From positions 87,799 through 151,798 of the forward strand of contig PCAM01000005.1 of the NCBI GenBank assembly GCA_002730555.1: DNA of 64,000 nt, in the 5' to 3' direction. Shown in pieces: positions 1 through 7,454 of this stretch. The notes beneath the pieces were generated by a model. The model had not been told where the DNA came from. It worked only from the letters and a program-made list of their open reading frames with translations, and did no database searches. This DNA is from Chloroflexota bacterium (GTDB lineage Bacteria > Chloroflexota > Dehalococcoidia > Lucifugimonadales > Lucifugimonadaceae). A program made the translations under genes and the position numbers. How positions within the stretch are numbered: the first letter of the stretch is position 1; each line of letters begins with the position of its first letter.

Positions 1-153
1 TATGTTTTGGGCGTTGTCACCCGTGGCAGACCCCACGTAGCAGACCTTCGGGCGTGACTTGTCTGAGAGGGTGAGCAGGTGCTCACGGAGCAGCGGGCGT
101 CTCCATTCGGGTGGAAAGAAGTCGCCGCCGATGCCAAAGATCTGCTTGTCCAA
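1..153 (-). CDS. Peptidase S51 (dipeptidase E-like), N-terminal part, runs off the window
   Basis: Only the first 51 codons are present; the gene continues past the left edge. The readable protein begins MDKQIFGIGGDFFPPEW and reaches PKVCYVGSATGDN. This matches the start of peptidase S51 proteins (peptidase E / cyanophycinase-like), with an IF-x-IGGG-type first strand and a KVCYxxTAxGD second strand. The serine nucleophile region is not visible. I chose the TTG at 151-153 because AGGAG lies about 8 nt upstream and no ATG precedes it in frame. Family members are cytosolic serine peptidases or amidases cutting Asp- or alpha-linked small peptides; the exact substrate cannot be told from this piece. 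Confidence 0.6.
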   Translation of the reverse strand, partial: MDKQIFGIGGDFFPPEWRRPLLREHLLTLSDKSRPKVCYVGSATGDNAQNI

Positions 154-212
154 ATCCGCCGCTCCTGAAAATCAGATTACGTGTGACCGCCCGATGACCT
201 GCGGGACCGGAA

Positions 213-773
213 TCATACTTCGTTGTGGCGGAAACATGTGACCACGTGGTCATTCACCATGCCCGTCGACTGCATGAATGCGTAGACGGTTGTGGGACCT
301 ACGAAACGGAACCCCCGCGTCTTGAGCGCCTTGCTCATGGCTTCCGACACGTCGGTCGTGGTCGGGATGTCGCCCATCGCCGTCGGTGAGTTCTTGACCG
401 GGCCACCGCCGCCCAGCGTCCACAGGTAGGCGTCAAGGCTGCCGAACTCGGCCTGTACCGCAAGCGCCACGCTCGCGTTACTGATAGCCGCCTCTATTTT
501 GCCGCGATGACGCACAATCCCGGTGTCCTGCACAAGTCTCTTGACCTCCGGTTCACCGTAAGCTGAGATGGTGGTTATGTCGAAGTCCGCGAATGCCCGG
601 CGATAACCCTTACGTTTGTTGAGGATCGTTTGCCAGCTCAGACCGGCCTGCGACCCTTCCAGGACCAGCATCTCGAAAAGGTGGCCGTCGTCGTGCGACG
701 GCACACCCCATTCGGTGTCGTGGTACTCGACTATCAAGTCGTTGCCCGATCCCCATTCACAGCGAGAAGTCAT
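213..773 (-). CDS. tag: DNA-3-methyladenine glycosylase I
   Basis: A 186-residue protein of the usual Tag length. It excises 3-methyladenine from alkylated DNA as the first step of base-excision repair. The family pattern LEGSQAGLSWQTIL (residues 38-51) carries the base-pocket Glu39 and Trp47, and Trp22 is also in place. Cys5, His18, His176 and Cys180 match the four zinc ligands known for E. coli Tag. The gene starts almost back-to-back with the divergent lipoprotein gene, so their promoters must overlap coding sequence. It may work with the Ogt and AlkA-type genes near 57-59.5 kb. Identity is secure. Confidence 0.95.
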   Translation of the reverse strand: MTSRCEWGSGNDLIVEYHDTEWGVPSHDDGHLFEMLVLEGSQAGLSWQTILNKRKGYRRAFADFDITTISAYGEPEVKRLVQDTGIVRHRGKIEAAISNASVALAVQAEFGSLDAYLWTLGGGGPVKNSPTAMGDIPTTTDVSEAMSKALKTRGFRFVGPTTVYAFMQSTGMVNDHVVTCFRHNEV

Positions 774-776
774 TTG

Positions 777-2297
777 GTGCCGTTACCTGTACTCAACTCA
801 GTCGGATTCAGCCGGTCCATCTGGCACCGTACCAGTGGGGCTGTGATCCTGGCCGGATTAGTGTCACTGCTGCTGGTCGGATGTTCTTCCGACGGCGCTG
901 GGGCACCGGACGGCGCCACGCCCACGACGCCTGGTCCAACTTCGGTGTTCGGCGAGACCCCGAGCCCGGCGGCGACAGCAGATACGGTCGCGGGTCCGAC
1001 GGAGGGGCCGTTGGCGGGCCCGACCCCGAGCACGCCCGGGCGGGGCGCCACCCCGGAGCCCACGTCGACCTCGGGCGGTTCCGCGACAACGCCCGCCACG
1101 TCTGAACCCACTCCTGAAGGAAAATCCGGCGAGCTGACAAGGATCGGCGACGCCGTGTCAGAGATCAGGGAACTGCACGCCGGTGGAGATCCGAATGTTT
1201 CTCTGGTCGGCAAAGATCGCATTGCCGAAGAGCTAGCAGAGGACCTGGCGGACCCCGAGGTGCTGGCGGATATCGCCGATCGGGAAGTGTTGCTCAAGCT
1301 GCTGGGCCTGATTCCACAGGATTCGGATCTTCTCGAAATTGAGCGCAACCTGCTTGAGGGCGCCGTTATCGGGCTGTACAACCACGAGACTGGCGAGTTG
1401 TTGGTGCTTGGAGGCGGCGAAGAGGTATCGGTCAAAGAAGAGGCCGTGTATTCGCACGAGTACGCCCACCTGCTGCAGGACGTGAACTTCGATCTCAGCG
1501 TGCTGTTTGAGGACGCCAAAAACGATTCGGACCGTGAGGGTGCGCTCCAGGCGATGATCGAAGGCGAGGCGACGTTTGTGGAGGCCATCTACGCTGCCCG
1601 CAACTTCGCCGCCGAAGATCTGAACGAGCTCATCACAGTTGATCCGATTGATCTCGCCATTCTTGAGGCCACGCCGGACTTTCTCGTTCTTACGCTGGGT
1701 TGGCCGTACACAGCGGGATTCGGATTCGTGAACTCGATCTGGCAGGGAGGCGGTATGGCGGGACTTGATGCCGCATGGGCAGACCTCCCGGAGACGACGG
1801 AGCAGATCATTCACCCGGAGAAGTACCGGACCAACGAATACCCGGAAACCCCACCGACACTGCCGGATATGGCCTCGATCTTGGGTGAAGGATGGAGCGT
1901 CCAGAGCGAAGATGTGCTGGGCGAGGCGATTATCAGTCTATGGCTGGAGGCGCTTGGCGTTGAGGCTGCCGTAGCTGCGCGGGCGGCCGCCGGATGGGGA
2001 TCAGATGGGTATCTTCTGCTGGACGGTCCGGTCGGCGAGATAGCGATGGGTCTGCTGATCGAGTGGGACGATCCCGGCACCGATGGGTTGCAGTTCTCGG
2101 CTGCGTTCGAAGGCGCATTAGACGCAGATGCTGCGTTCAGCCGGATTACGGTCGGCGATGCGACGATCGCTCGGTGGACCGGACCAGGAGGTACGATGGC
2201 GTTTGCGCTGGATGCGGCAACCGGTGCTGCTGGGTTGGCTGTTGCGCCGACGCTAGATGCGGCGACGGCGTTGTTAGACGCGCTTGTAGACGGGTAA
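777..2297 (+). CDS. Putative zinc metalloprotease lipoprotein (HEYAH motif)
   Basis: The reading frame is open further upstream but there it runs antisense through tag. GTG at 777 (or the adjacent TTG at 774), with GAGAAG upstream, gives a proper lipoprotein signal: a basic n-region, the hydrophobic stretch AVILAGLVSLLLV and lipobox LVGC. A Pro/Thr/Ser/Gly-rich linker of about 70 residues follows, typical of a surface tether. The folded part contains GLYNHETGELLVLGG, then SHEYAHLLQD, an HExxH zinc-binding motif, with EGEAT about 40 residues later as a possible third ligand. This arrangement resembles envelope gluzincin-like proteins of actinobacteria and Chloroflexota. Protease activity is inferred from the motif; the substrate is unknown. 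Confidence 0.6.
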   Translation: MPLPVLNSVGFSRSIWHRTSGAVILAGLVSLLLVGCSSDGAGAPDGATPTTPGPTSVFGETPSPAATADTVAGPTEGPLAGPTPSTPGRGATPEPTSTSGGSATTPATSEPTPEGKSGELTRIGDAVSEIRELHAGGDPNVSLVGKDRIAEELAEDLADPEVLADIADREVLLKLLGLIPQDSDLLEIERNLLEGAVIGLYNHETGELLVLGGGEEVSVKEEAVYSHEYAHLLQDVNFDLSVLFEDAKNDSDREGALQAMIEGEATFVEAIYAARNFAAEDLNELITVDPIDLAILEATPDFLVLTLGWPYTAGFGFVNSIWQGGGMAGLDAAWADLPETTEQIIHPEKYRTNEYPETPPTLPDMASILGEGWSVQSEDVLGEAIISLWLEALGVEAAVAARAAAGWGSDGYLLLDGPVGEIAMGLLIEWDDPGTDGLQFSAAFEGALDADAAFSRITVGDATIARWTGPGGTMAFALDAATGAAGLAVAPTLDAATALLDALVDG

Positions 2298-2521
2298 TGG
2301 AACGCCTCCGAGCGGGGAGAGTTCTCTCGGCTCCGCCGGGTGGATTTTGAGGTATTTGCAGTTGGTGTCCCCAAGGATCACTTTGGCGGAAACCTTGACA
2401 CACACCTTAATGATGTCATCTCTAGCTGAACACGTCCGCGGGGATGTATGCTTTTGCCGCCGGCGTGATTTGCTTGCGCGGCTTGTGACTAACACGTTTT
2501 CAGTGGACTAGGGAACGCCGT

Positions 2522-3754
2522 ATGCCGACCAGAGTTCTTCTCCCTCAGTGGGGTATGGGCATGAACGATGGCACCATCGTGAAATGGCTCAAGCGGGAGG
2601 GCGACGCCGTTGCGGAGGGCGATCCGCTTTGCGAGGTCGAGTCGGCCAAAGTCAACAGCGAAGTTGAATCACCGGGCGTCGGCACCCTCGCCCGGATCGT
2701 TGTCCCTGAGGGTATGACGGTCGACACCGGGACGCTCCTTGCGGTGTTGCTAGCTGAAGGTGAAGAAACGGTCGATCTACCGGAGCCAATGACGGATGCG
2801 AAGGCCAGCGCTCCAGTGCCCTCAACGGGTGGGGTGGGTGTATCGGCAGCCAACCGTCCGGCAGGACATAAGGACCCGGCGGCAGGCCGACGCCAGATCA
2901 CCCCGATCGCACGCAAGATCGCTCATGACCTGAGGATTGATCTTGAGACCGTGACCGGAAGCGGGCCGGGTGGGCGAATCCTGGAGGAAGATGTTCGTGC
3001 TGCCGCAGCCGGACCGCCTATCGGAGCGCCTGTTTTCAGCCCTTCGTACCCGGCAGAGGACGGACCGCCGGTTGCAGAAACCATTCCGTTGACCGGGCTC
3101 AGGGCAACCATCTCCCGGCGAATGACCGAGAGCGGCGCCATCCCGACGGTGACTCTGACCACTGAGGCGGACGTTACGGAAGCGGTCGCCATGCAGCGGC
3201 AGCTCGTCGGCGAATGGCGAGCCCACAGGTTGAGGCCGCAGTTCCAGGACTTGGCCCTGGCGGCGACGGCGCGTGCGCTCACGGATCATCCCCGGATGAA
3301 CGCCCACTTCGCCGGAGACGAGATCCGGATACTTGCCGACGTGAATCTGGCCTTTGCGGTTGCGATGCCGGACGCCCTAATCGTTCCGGTGATTCACGGT
3401 GCTGGCGGGATGACAACACTGGACATCGCACGCCGGGTGCGCGAGGTGATGTCTCGAGTCAAGTCCAACGAGCTACACGTGGACGACATGCGTCACGGGA
3501 CCTTCTCTGTCACCAACCTCGGATCGGCCAACGTGGACGCGTTTGACCCCCTGCTGGACCCGCCTCAGGTGGGAATTCTCGGCGTGGGACGAGTCGTGCA
3601 GAAACCGGTCGTATTTGAAGGTGAGATCGTGCCCCGATCCATGTGCTTCCTGAGCCTGACGTTCGACCATCGCGCGGTCGACGGCTACCCGGCGGGAGAA
3701 CTGCTGCGAGGGATCGCGGCGAATCTGGCTGCGCCAGGCTGGATGGCCTCCTGA
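2522..3754 (+). CDS. 2-oxo acid dehydrogenase E2 (dihydrolipoyl acyltransferase)
   Basis: A 410-residue E2 with the standard order of parts. The lipoyl domain (about 1-78) has its lipoyl lysine at K43 in EVESAKVNSEV. An Ala/Pro-rich linker leads to a peripheral-subunit binding domain (about 125-160, TPIARKIAHDL...GSGPGGRILEEDV). The catalytic acyltransferase domain ends with DHRAVDG, where His383 and Asp387 are the catalytic pair. It transfers acyl groups from E1 to CoA in pyruvate, branched-chain or acetoin dehydrogenase complexes. No E1 or E3 gene is nearby. The only partner is the following AcoX-like gene, which points to an acetoin-type complex, but this is inference. Confidence 0.85.
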   Translation: MPTRVLLPQWGMGMNDGTIVKWLKREGDAVAEGDPLCEVESAKVNSEVESPGVGTLARIVVPEGMTVDTGTLLAVLLAEGEETVDLPEPMTDAKASAPVPSTGGVGVSAANRPAGHKDPAAGRRQITPIARKIAHDLRIDLETVTGSGPGGRILEEDVRAAAAGPPIGAPVFSPSYPAEDGPPVAETIPLTGLRATISRRMTESGAIPTVTLTTEADVTEAVAMQRQLVGEWRAHRLRPQFQDLALAATARALTDHPRMNAHFAGDEIRILADVNLAFAVAMPDALIVPVIHGAGGMTTLDIARRVREVMSRVKSNELHVDDMRHGTFSVTNLGSANVDAFDPLLDPPQVGILGVGRVVQKPVVFEGEIVPRSMCFLSLTFDHRAVDGYPAGELLRGIAANLAAPGWMAS

Positions 3755-3794
3755 GTACGAGCAAGGTCTTCGCTGGCATCAAGACAGGCGCAAT

Positions 3795-4787
3795 TTGATT
3801 ACCGTCGGTGTGATCGCCAACCCGGCGGCGGGCAAGGACATCCGCCGACTGGTGGCTGCGGGTCGGGTCGTCTCCAACCAAGAGAAGGCGAACACGCTGA
3901 GACGGGTGTTCGCCGGGCTGGTTTCGGCCAATGTGGACCGTGTGCTCGTGATGCCCGACCTGAGTCGTTTGGCAGCGCCCGCAATGGAGGATGTCGAGAA
4001 CCAGATCGAGGCTCGCTACCTTGAGATGCCTCGGATCGACCATCAGGATGGCTCTACCCGTGCCGCAAGAATGATGGCGGACGCGGGTGCCGGAGCCATC
4101 GTTACGCTGGGAGGTGATGGCACCAACCGCGTTGTGGCCAAGGGCGTCGGCGATGTGCCGTTAGTTCCTATCTCTACCGGCACCAACAACGTGTTTCCGC
4201 AGATGATCGAGGGCACGCTCGCCGGAATCGCGGCGGGCTCGGTCGCGATGGGCGTTGTGGGCGTGGATGCTGCGATAACACGTTGTAAGCGCTTCGATAT
4301 TTTCGTTGATGAGGAGTTGGTCGATATCGCTTTGATCGACGCCGCCGTGTCGACCGAGATGTTTGTTGGCGCGCGCGCCGTGTGGAACATGGACACGGTG
4401 GAAGACGTGTTTTTGACACGCGCTGAACCCGCCAGCATCGGTATCTCCGCCGTGGGATCGCAACTTCGGCCCGTGTCTATTGACGAGCCGCTTGGGCTGC
4501 ATTTAAGGCTAGGCGAGGGCGATGGCCCGACCGCTCGCTCGGTCAAGGCGCCGATAGCTCCCGGGATGGTGCCGGAGGTAGCGGTGTCTGAGTGGGACGT
4601 GATGCAACCCGGTGAACGGCGTCGCATCGACCGCCGCCCGGGGACGATCGCATTGGACGGGGAACGGGAAGTGACACTTCTGCCGAACCAGGTGGTCGAG
4701 ATCGCCCTTACCTTGGACGGCCCGAAGGTGGTCGACGTCGCACACGCACTGCGATTGTTGGCGCCGAAAATTGATACCGGCGAGTAG
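3795..4787 (+). CDS. ATP-NAD kinase-fold protein, AcoX-like
   Basis: A 330-residue protein with a TTG start 40 bp after the E2 gene. IVTLGGDGTNRVVAKG is the GGDGT phosphate-binding motif shared by NAD, sphingosine and diacylglycerol kinases. PISTGTNNVFPQ matches the second NAD-kinase-like motif. The N-terminal GVIANPAAGKDIRRLV is typical of the AcoX branch found beside acetoin dehydrogenase genes and in stand-alone ATP-NAD kinase-like proteins. AcoX function is not settled experimentally. Pairing with an E2 subunit suggests a role around acyl-CoA-forming dehydrogenase complexes. An ordinary NAD kinase function is the alternative. Confidence 0.7.
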   Translation: MITVGVIANPAAGKDIRRLVAAGRVVSNQEKANTLRRVFAGLVSANVDRVLVMPDLSRLAAPAMEDVENQIEARYLEMPRIDHQDGSTRAARMMADAGAGAIVTLGGDGTNRVVAKGVGDVPLVPISTGTNNVFPQMIEGTLAGIAAGSVAMGVVGVDAAITRCKRFDIFVDEELVDIALIDAAVSTEMFVGARAVWNMDTVEDVFLTRAEPASIGISAVGSQLRPVSIDEPLGLHLRLGEGDGPTARSVKAPIAPGMVPEVAVSEWDVMQPGERRRIDRRPGTIALDGEREVTLLPNQVVEIALTLDGPKVVDVAHALRLLAPKIDTGE

Positions 4788-5197
4788 GTTCGAGGACGAC
4801 GTGTCGCCTCAATAGCAAGGTTACCCACACTCGGGAGGTGGATTTTGTGTTGAGCGCCAGGTTACACGGCGCTCAAAATTCGTCAATGCGTAATCCGTTC
4901 GTGGACAAAATCAGAAGGTTCGTGCCAATAATGCGCCCCGAGACGCTTGGATCTAACGCCAGCCATCTCCGACTGATCGTAAACACCACTGGGGTGACAT
5001 TCGGAAGTGCATCGTGACGGGGGGGGAGTTATCCACAGGCTCCTAAACGTCACTTTTGTGCTCGCTCGTTAAGTTATCCATGCACATGATGAGAACGATT
5101 TCCCGCCGTTCCTTTACGGGAAACTCTTGCAAAATTCACGTTCACGCGCAGATTTGATTGCCCCGCGACTTCCCCTGCAAATGGCACCCAGCCGGGC
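4788..5197. other. 410 bp intergenic region with hairpins and DnaA-box-like words
   Basis: No gene is visible. A perfect 9-bp inverted repeat (TTGAGCGCC / GGCGCTCAA) spans 4850-4858 and 4868-4876. A 7-bp one (TTTCCCG / CGGGAAA) spans 5099-5105 and 5117-5123. Either could terminate transcription from the flanking convergent genes, but neither has a clear T-run. A consensus DnaA box TTATCCACA lies at 5029-5037. Near-matches are at 4821-4829 (TTACCCACA) and 5074-5082 (TTATCCATG), and in reverse near 4900. Confidence 0.4.
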
Positions 5198-5992
5198 CTA
5201 CCAGATGGACCAGCCGCCATCGACAATCAGGTTGTGGCCGGTGATCCATGCGCCAGCGGGCGATGCAAGCAGAGCGATTGCTCCCTTGAGGTCGTCGGAG
5301 ACGCCGGTTCGCTGTAGCGGGATCGCCTGCCGTGAGCGCTCGACGTGGCCCTCATCCGTGGTCGCTCTGGGGATCTGGCCGGGACTGATGCAGTTGACCG
5401 TGATGCCGTACTCGCCCAGCTCTGCGGCCAGTCCACGGGTCAGGTTGATCACCCCGCCCTTTGCGGCTTGATACGGCGGCCCTGACCGTTTGAAGGTCGG
5501 CAAGTCCTCGTACATCCGCTTGTCGGACGTCAGGAAACCGTGGATCGACCCCAGCGTGACGATAGCGCCACAGCGTTCCGGGATCATCACTCTTGCAGCG
5601 GACTGGGCGCAGATGTAGGTGCCGGTCAGGTTCAGGTCCACGGTGCGCTGGAACTCGTCGATACTGGCATCGGGGATGTACGAATCCGTGACAGCGCCGC
5701 CTGCATTGGCCACCATCACGTCCACACGGCCGCGATCCGCCATCACCCGATCCACCAGAGCATCCACCTGCCCCTCGTCGGTGACGTCACATCCGAGCCC
5801 GATCACGTCCAACCCGTGCCCCCGCAGCTCTTCGGCAGTCTCTTTACATAACTCGGCGCGGCGGCTTGCGATGTAGATGGACGCTCCCAGCTCGGCCAGC
5901 GCGCTAGCCATGGCGCGTCCGAGATGCGTGCCGCCGCCTGTGACGATCGCAACCCGGTCGGACATGTCCAGCATTTCCAGGACCGTGGGCAT
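5198..5992 (-). CDS. Short-chain dehydrogenase/reductase
   Basis: A 264-residue classical SDR. The Rossmann motif is TGGGTHLG (from about residue 18), followed by the NAGG strand-4 motif, the catalytic serine region GSIHGF and YQAAK as the YxxxK catalytic pair. GITVNCISPG is the usual post-catalytic strand. It oxidises or reduces an alcohol or ketone with NAD(P); the substrate cannot be told. The Asp/Arg context after strand 2 (IASRRAE) is compatible with NADP preference. The ATG start has AAAGGAG 8 nt upstream. The next gene upstream on this strand, a phosphoesterase, ends 29 bp away, so they may be co-transcribed. Confidence 0.88.
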   Translation of the reverse strand: MPTVLEMLDMSDRVAIVTGGGTHLGRAMASALAELGASIYIASRRAELCKETAEELRGHGLDVIGLGCDVTDEGQVDALVDRVMADRGRVDVMVANAGGAVTDSYIPDASIDEFQRTVDLNLTGTYICAQSAARVMIPERCGAIVTLGSIHGFLTSDKRMYEDLPTFKRSGPPYQAAKGGVINLTRGLAAELGEYGITVNCISPGQIPRATTDEGHVERSRQAIPLQRTGVSDDLKGAIALLASPAGAWITGHNLIVDGGWSIW

Positions 5993-6021
5993 GCTTGAGG
6001 CTCCTTTCGCTAGTGGTGGGA

Positions 6022-7089
6022 TTAAGGCGCCCGGAAAGCATGACGCAGCTTCAGCGTACGTTCAACGCTGGGATACCAACCCTGAGGCGCAATCTGCGAT
6101 GTGTGGAGGTAGCAGCGGACACGAACTTCGTCGCTACCGTCGGTGAACTCCAGCACCCGAGACAGGGGGTATCCGGTGCGATCGGGATTCATGTGATGAC
6201 GGGTCAGGGCGGCTACGTTGATGAAGTTCGCTCCCCATCTGTTCTCGATGTGCGAGCGCCCGTTGAACTCGTCATCGGGGTGGGCGTGGGTATGTGCGCC
6301 GAGCCACAGGTCCATCGCCGGGGATCCACTGTCGTTGGCCTCCGCCAACACACCTTCCACTTGCCCGGTATCGGGCTGGCCGCCGACCCAGTACAGGTAC
6401 GACGCCCCGATGGGCGCGCCCGCCTCGAACCGACCGTGATAGTGGCTGTCGACACCCTCCCAATCGGCCGAAGCTACGGTCGTCTCTTTCAGCATGTGGT
6501 GGTGAGCGGAGATGATGATCTTGCCGGGATTGGAGGCCAACTTATCGCGCCACCATTCGAGCGTCTCGCTTGAGATAGCGCCCGCCGGGTAGCCCCCAAC
6601 ATCGGCCCGCCCGACCGGTGGGCCGCCGTCGTTCCGGTCGCCCATCATGAGGAAAAGAAGGTTGCCCGCCTCGAATGAGTAGCGCTCCCAGGAACCATCT
6701 ATCGGGAACGGCCTGCGTGTAGGATCGATCCCCGAGTGGACGGTGCTGTCGCCGGTCGGGTCGAGCCACTTTTTGAACCACCATTGCTGCGGCTCGGACG
6801 GGCCGGAAGCGTCGTGGTTGCCGACCAGGTCGTATACCTGTTCGCGACGGTGGGTCTTAAGCGCCTTGTACTGACGGACGACCTCCTCGCCCTCCGCATC
6901 GTCCGGCGCGGTCTGGCTGCCCGAGAAGTCGCCCAGATTTACGGCGATGTCCCAGTCGAACCCGTCGGGTCCTTCCGATTGCTCGATCGCCTCCGCCAGG
7001 CTCCGGCGCCCGTTCCCTCTTTCGAGGTCGGTCCCGACGTGGGCGTCGCTCATTGCCCACAGGGTGAAGCGATCTCCGGGAGGCGTCAT
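6022..7089 (-). CDS. Calcineurin-like metallophosphoesterase
   Basis: A 355-residue protein with the complete two-metal signature: SDAHVG (D-x-H), NLGDF (GD), LVGNHD (GNHD), SAHHHM, and GAHTHAHP (GHxH-type end). It should hydrolyse phosphomonoesters or diesters in the cytoplasm, as no signal peptide is present. GGAG lies 7 nt before the ATG. It differs from the three CPPED1-like enzymes at 17.4-20.2 kb, which have DPQ in place of D-x-H, so it is not part of that tandem set. Substrate unknown. Confidence 0.82.
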   Translation of the reverse strand: MTPPGDRFTLWAMSDAHVGTDLERGNGRRSLAEAIEQSEGPDGFDWDIAVNLGDFSGSQTAPDDAEGEEVVRQYKALKTHRREQVYDLVGNHDASGPSEPQQWWFKKWLDPTGDSTVHSGIDPTRRPFPIDGSWERYSFEAGNLLFLMMGDRNDGGPPVGRADVGGYPAGAISSETLEWWRDKLASNPGKIIISAHHHMLKETTVASADWEGVDSHYHGRFEAGAPIGASYLYWVGGQPDTGQVEGVLAEANDSGSPAMDLWLGAHTHAHPDDEFNGRSHIENRWGANFINVAALTRHHMNPDRTGYPLSRVLEFTDGSDEVRVRCYLHTSQIAPQGWYPSVERTLKLRHAFRAP

Positions 7090-7144
7090 GGCGTGCTCCG
7101 GGTACGGGATTGGGGTGAGATTAGGCGTCCCGTGACGCGAGTGA

Positions 7145-7441
7145 TCAGTCGACGCGCATTATCCGGTACATGCTGCGAAAGAACTTCCCGATGAGCCATC
7201 CCCAGAGTGCGCCGATGCCCGTCCCGATGAGCGCTATAACGATCAACCAGAACGGTGAAACACTGCACGAAAATTGCGCCGAGCAGTAGAAAAACGAGTT
7301 GACCAAGTAGCCGAAGGTGAAAGCGGCGCCGATAACGATGCCACCGATGACGCTCCAGCGCGGGCGACGTCGCCATAACGGCTCCCGTTTTGCGGCGTCC
7401 GGTGCGCCACCTGATGTTTCAGACGTGGTTTGATCTGTCAT
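7145..7441 (-). CDS. Small two-helix membrane protein, unknown function
   Basis: I take the start at MTDQTTSET (98 residues), because the longer version would overlap the preceding GGT gene. A hydrophilic N-terminus is followed by two hydrophobic segments (about residues 30-52 and 60-82) separated by a short cysteine-containing loop (FFYCSAQFSCSVS). The C-terminal tail is basic (KFFRSMYRIMRVD). No family is recognised. It directly follows the GGT gene on the same strand, so the two are probably co-transcribed. Confidence 0.5.
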   Translation of the reverse strand: MTDQTTSETSGGAPDAAKREPLWRRRPRWSVIGGIVIGAAFTFGYLVNSFFYCSAQFSCSVSPFWLIVIALIGTGIGALWGWLIGKFFRSMYRIMRVD

Positions 7442-7454
7442 GAGAGGACATAAA

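Noticed and set aside
59-241. 60-codon plus-strand frame at the left edge
   Set aside because: It lies antisense to the S51 peptidase start and the tag 3' end, has no family-like sequence, and the minus-strand reading is clearly coding.
630-776. Upstream extension of the lipoprotein gene
   Set aside because: This part is antisense to tag and would put an improbable basic stretch before the signal peptide.
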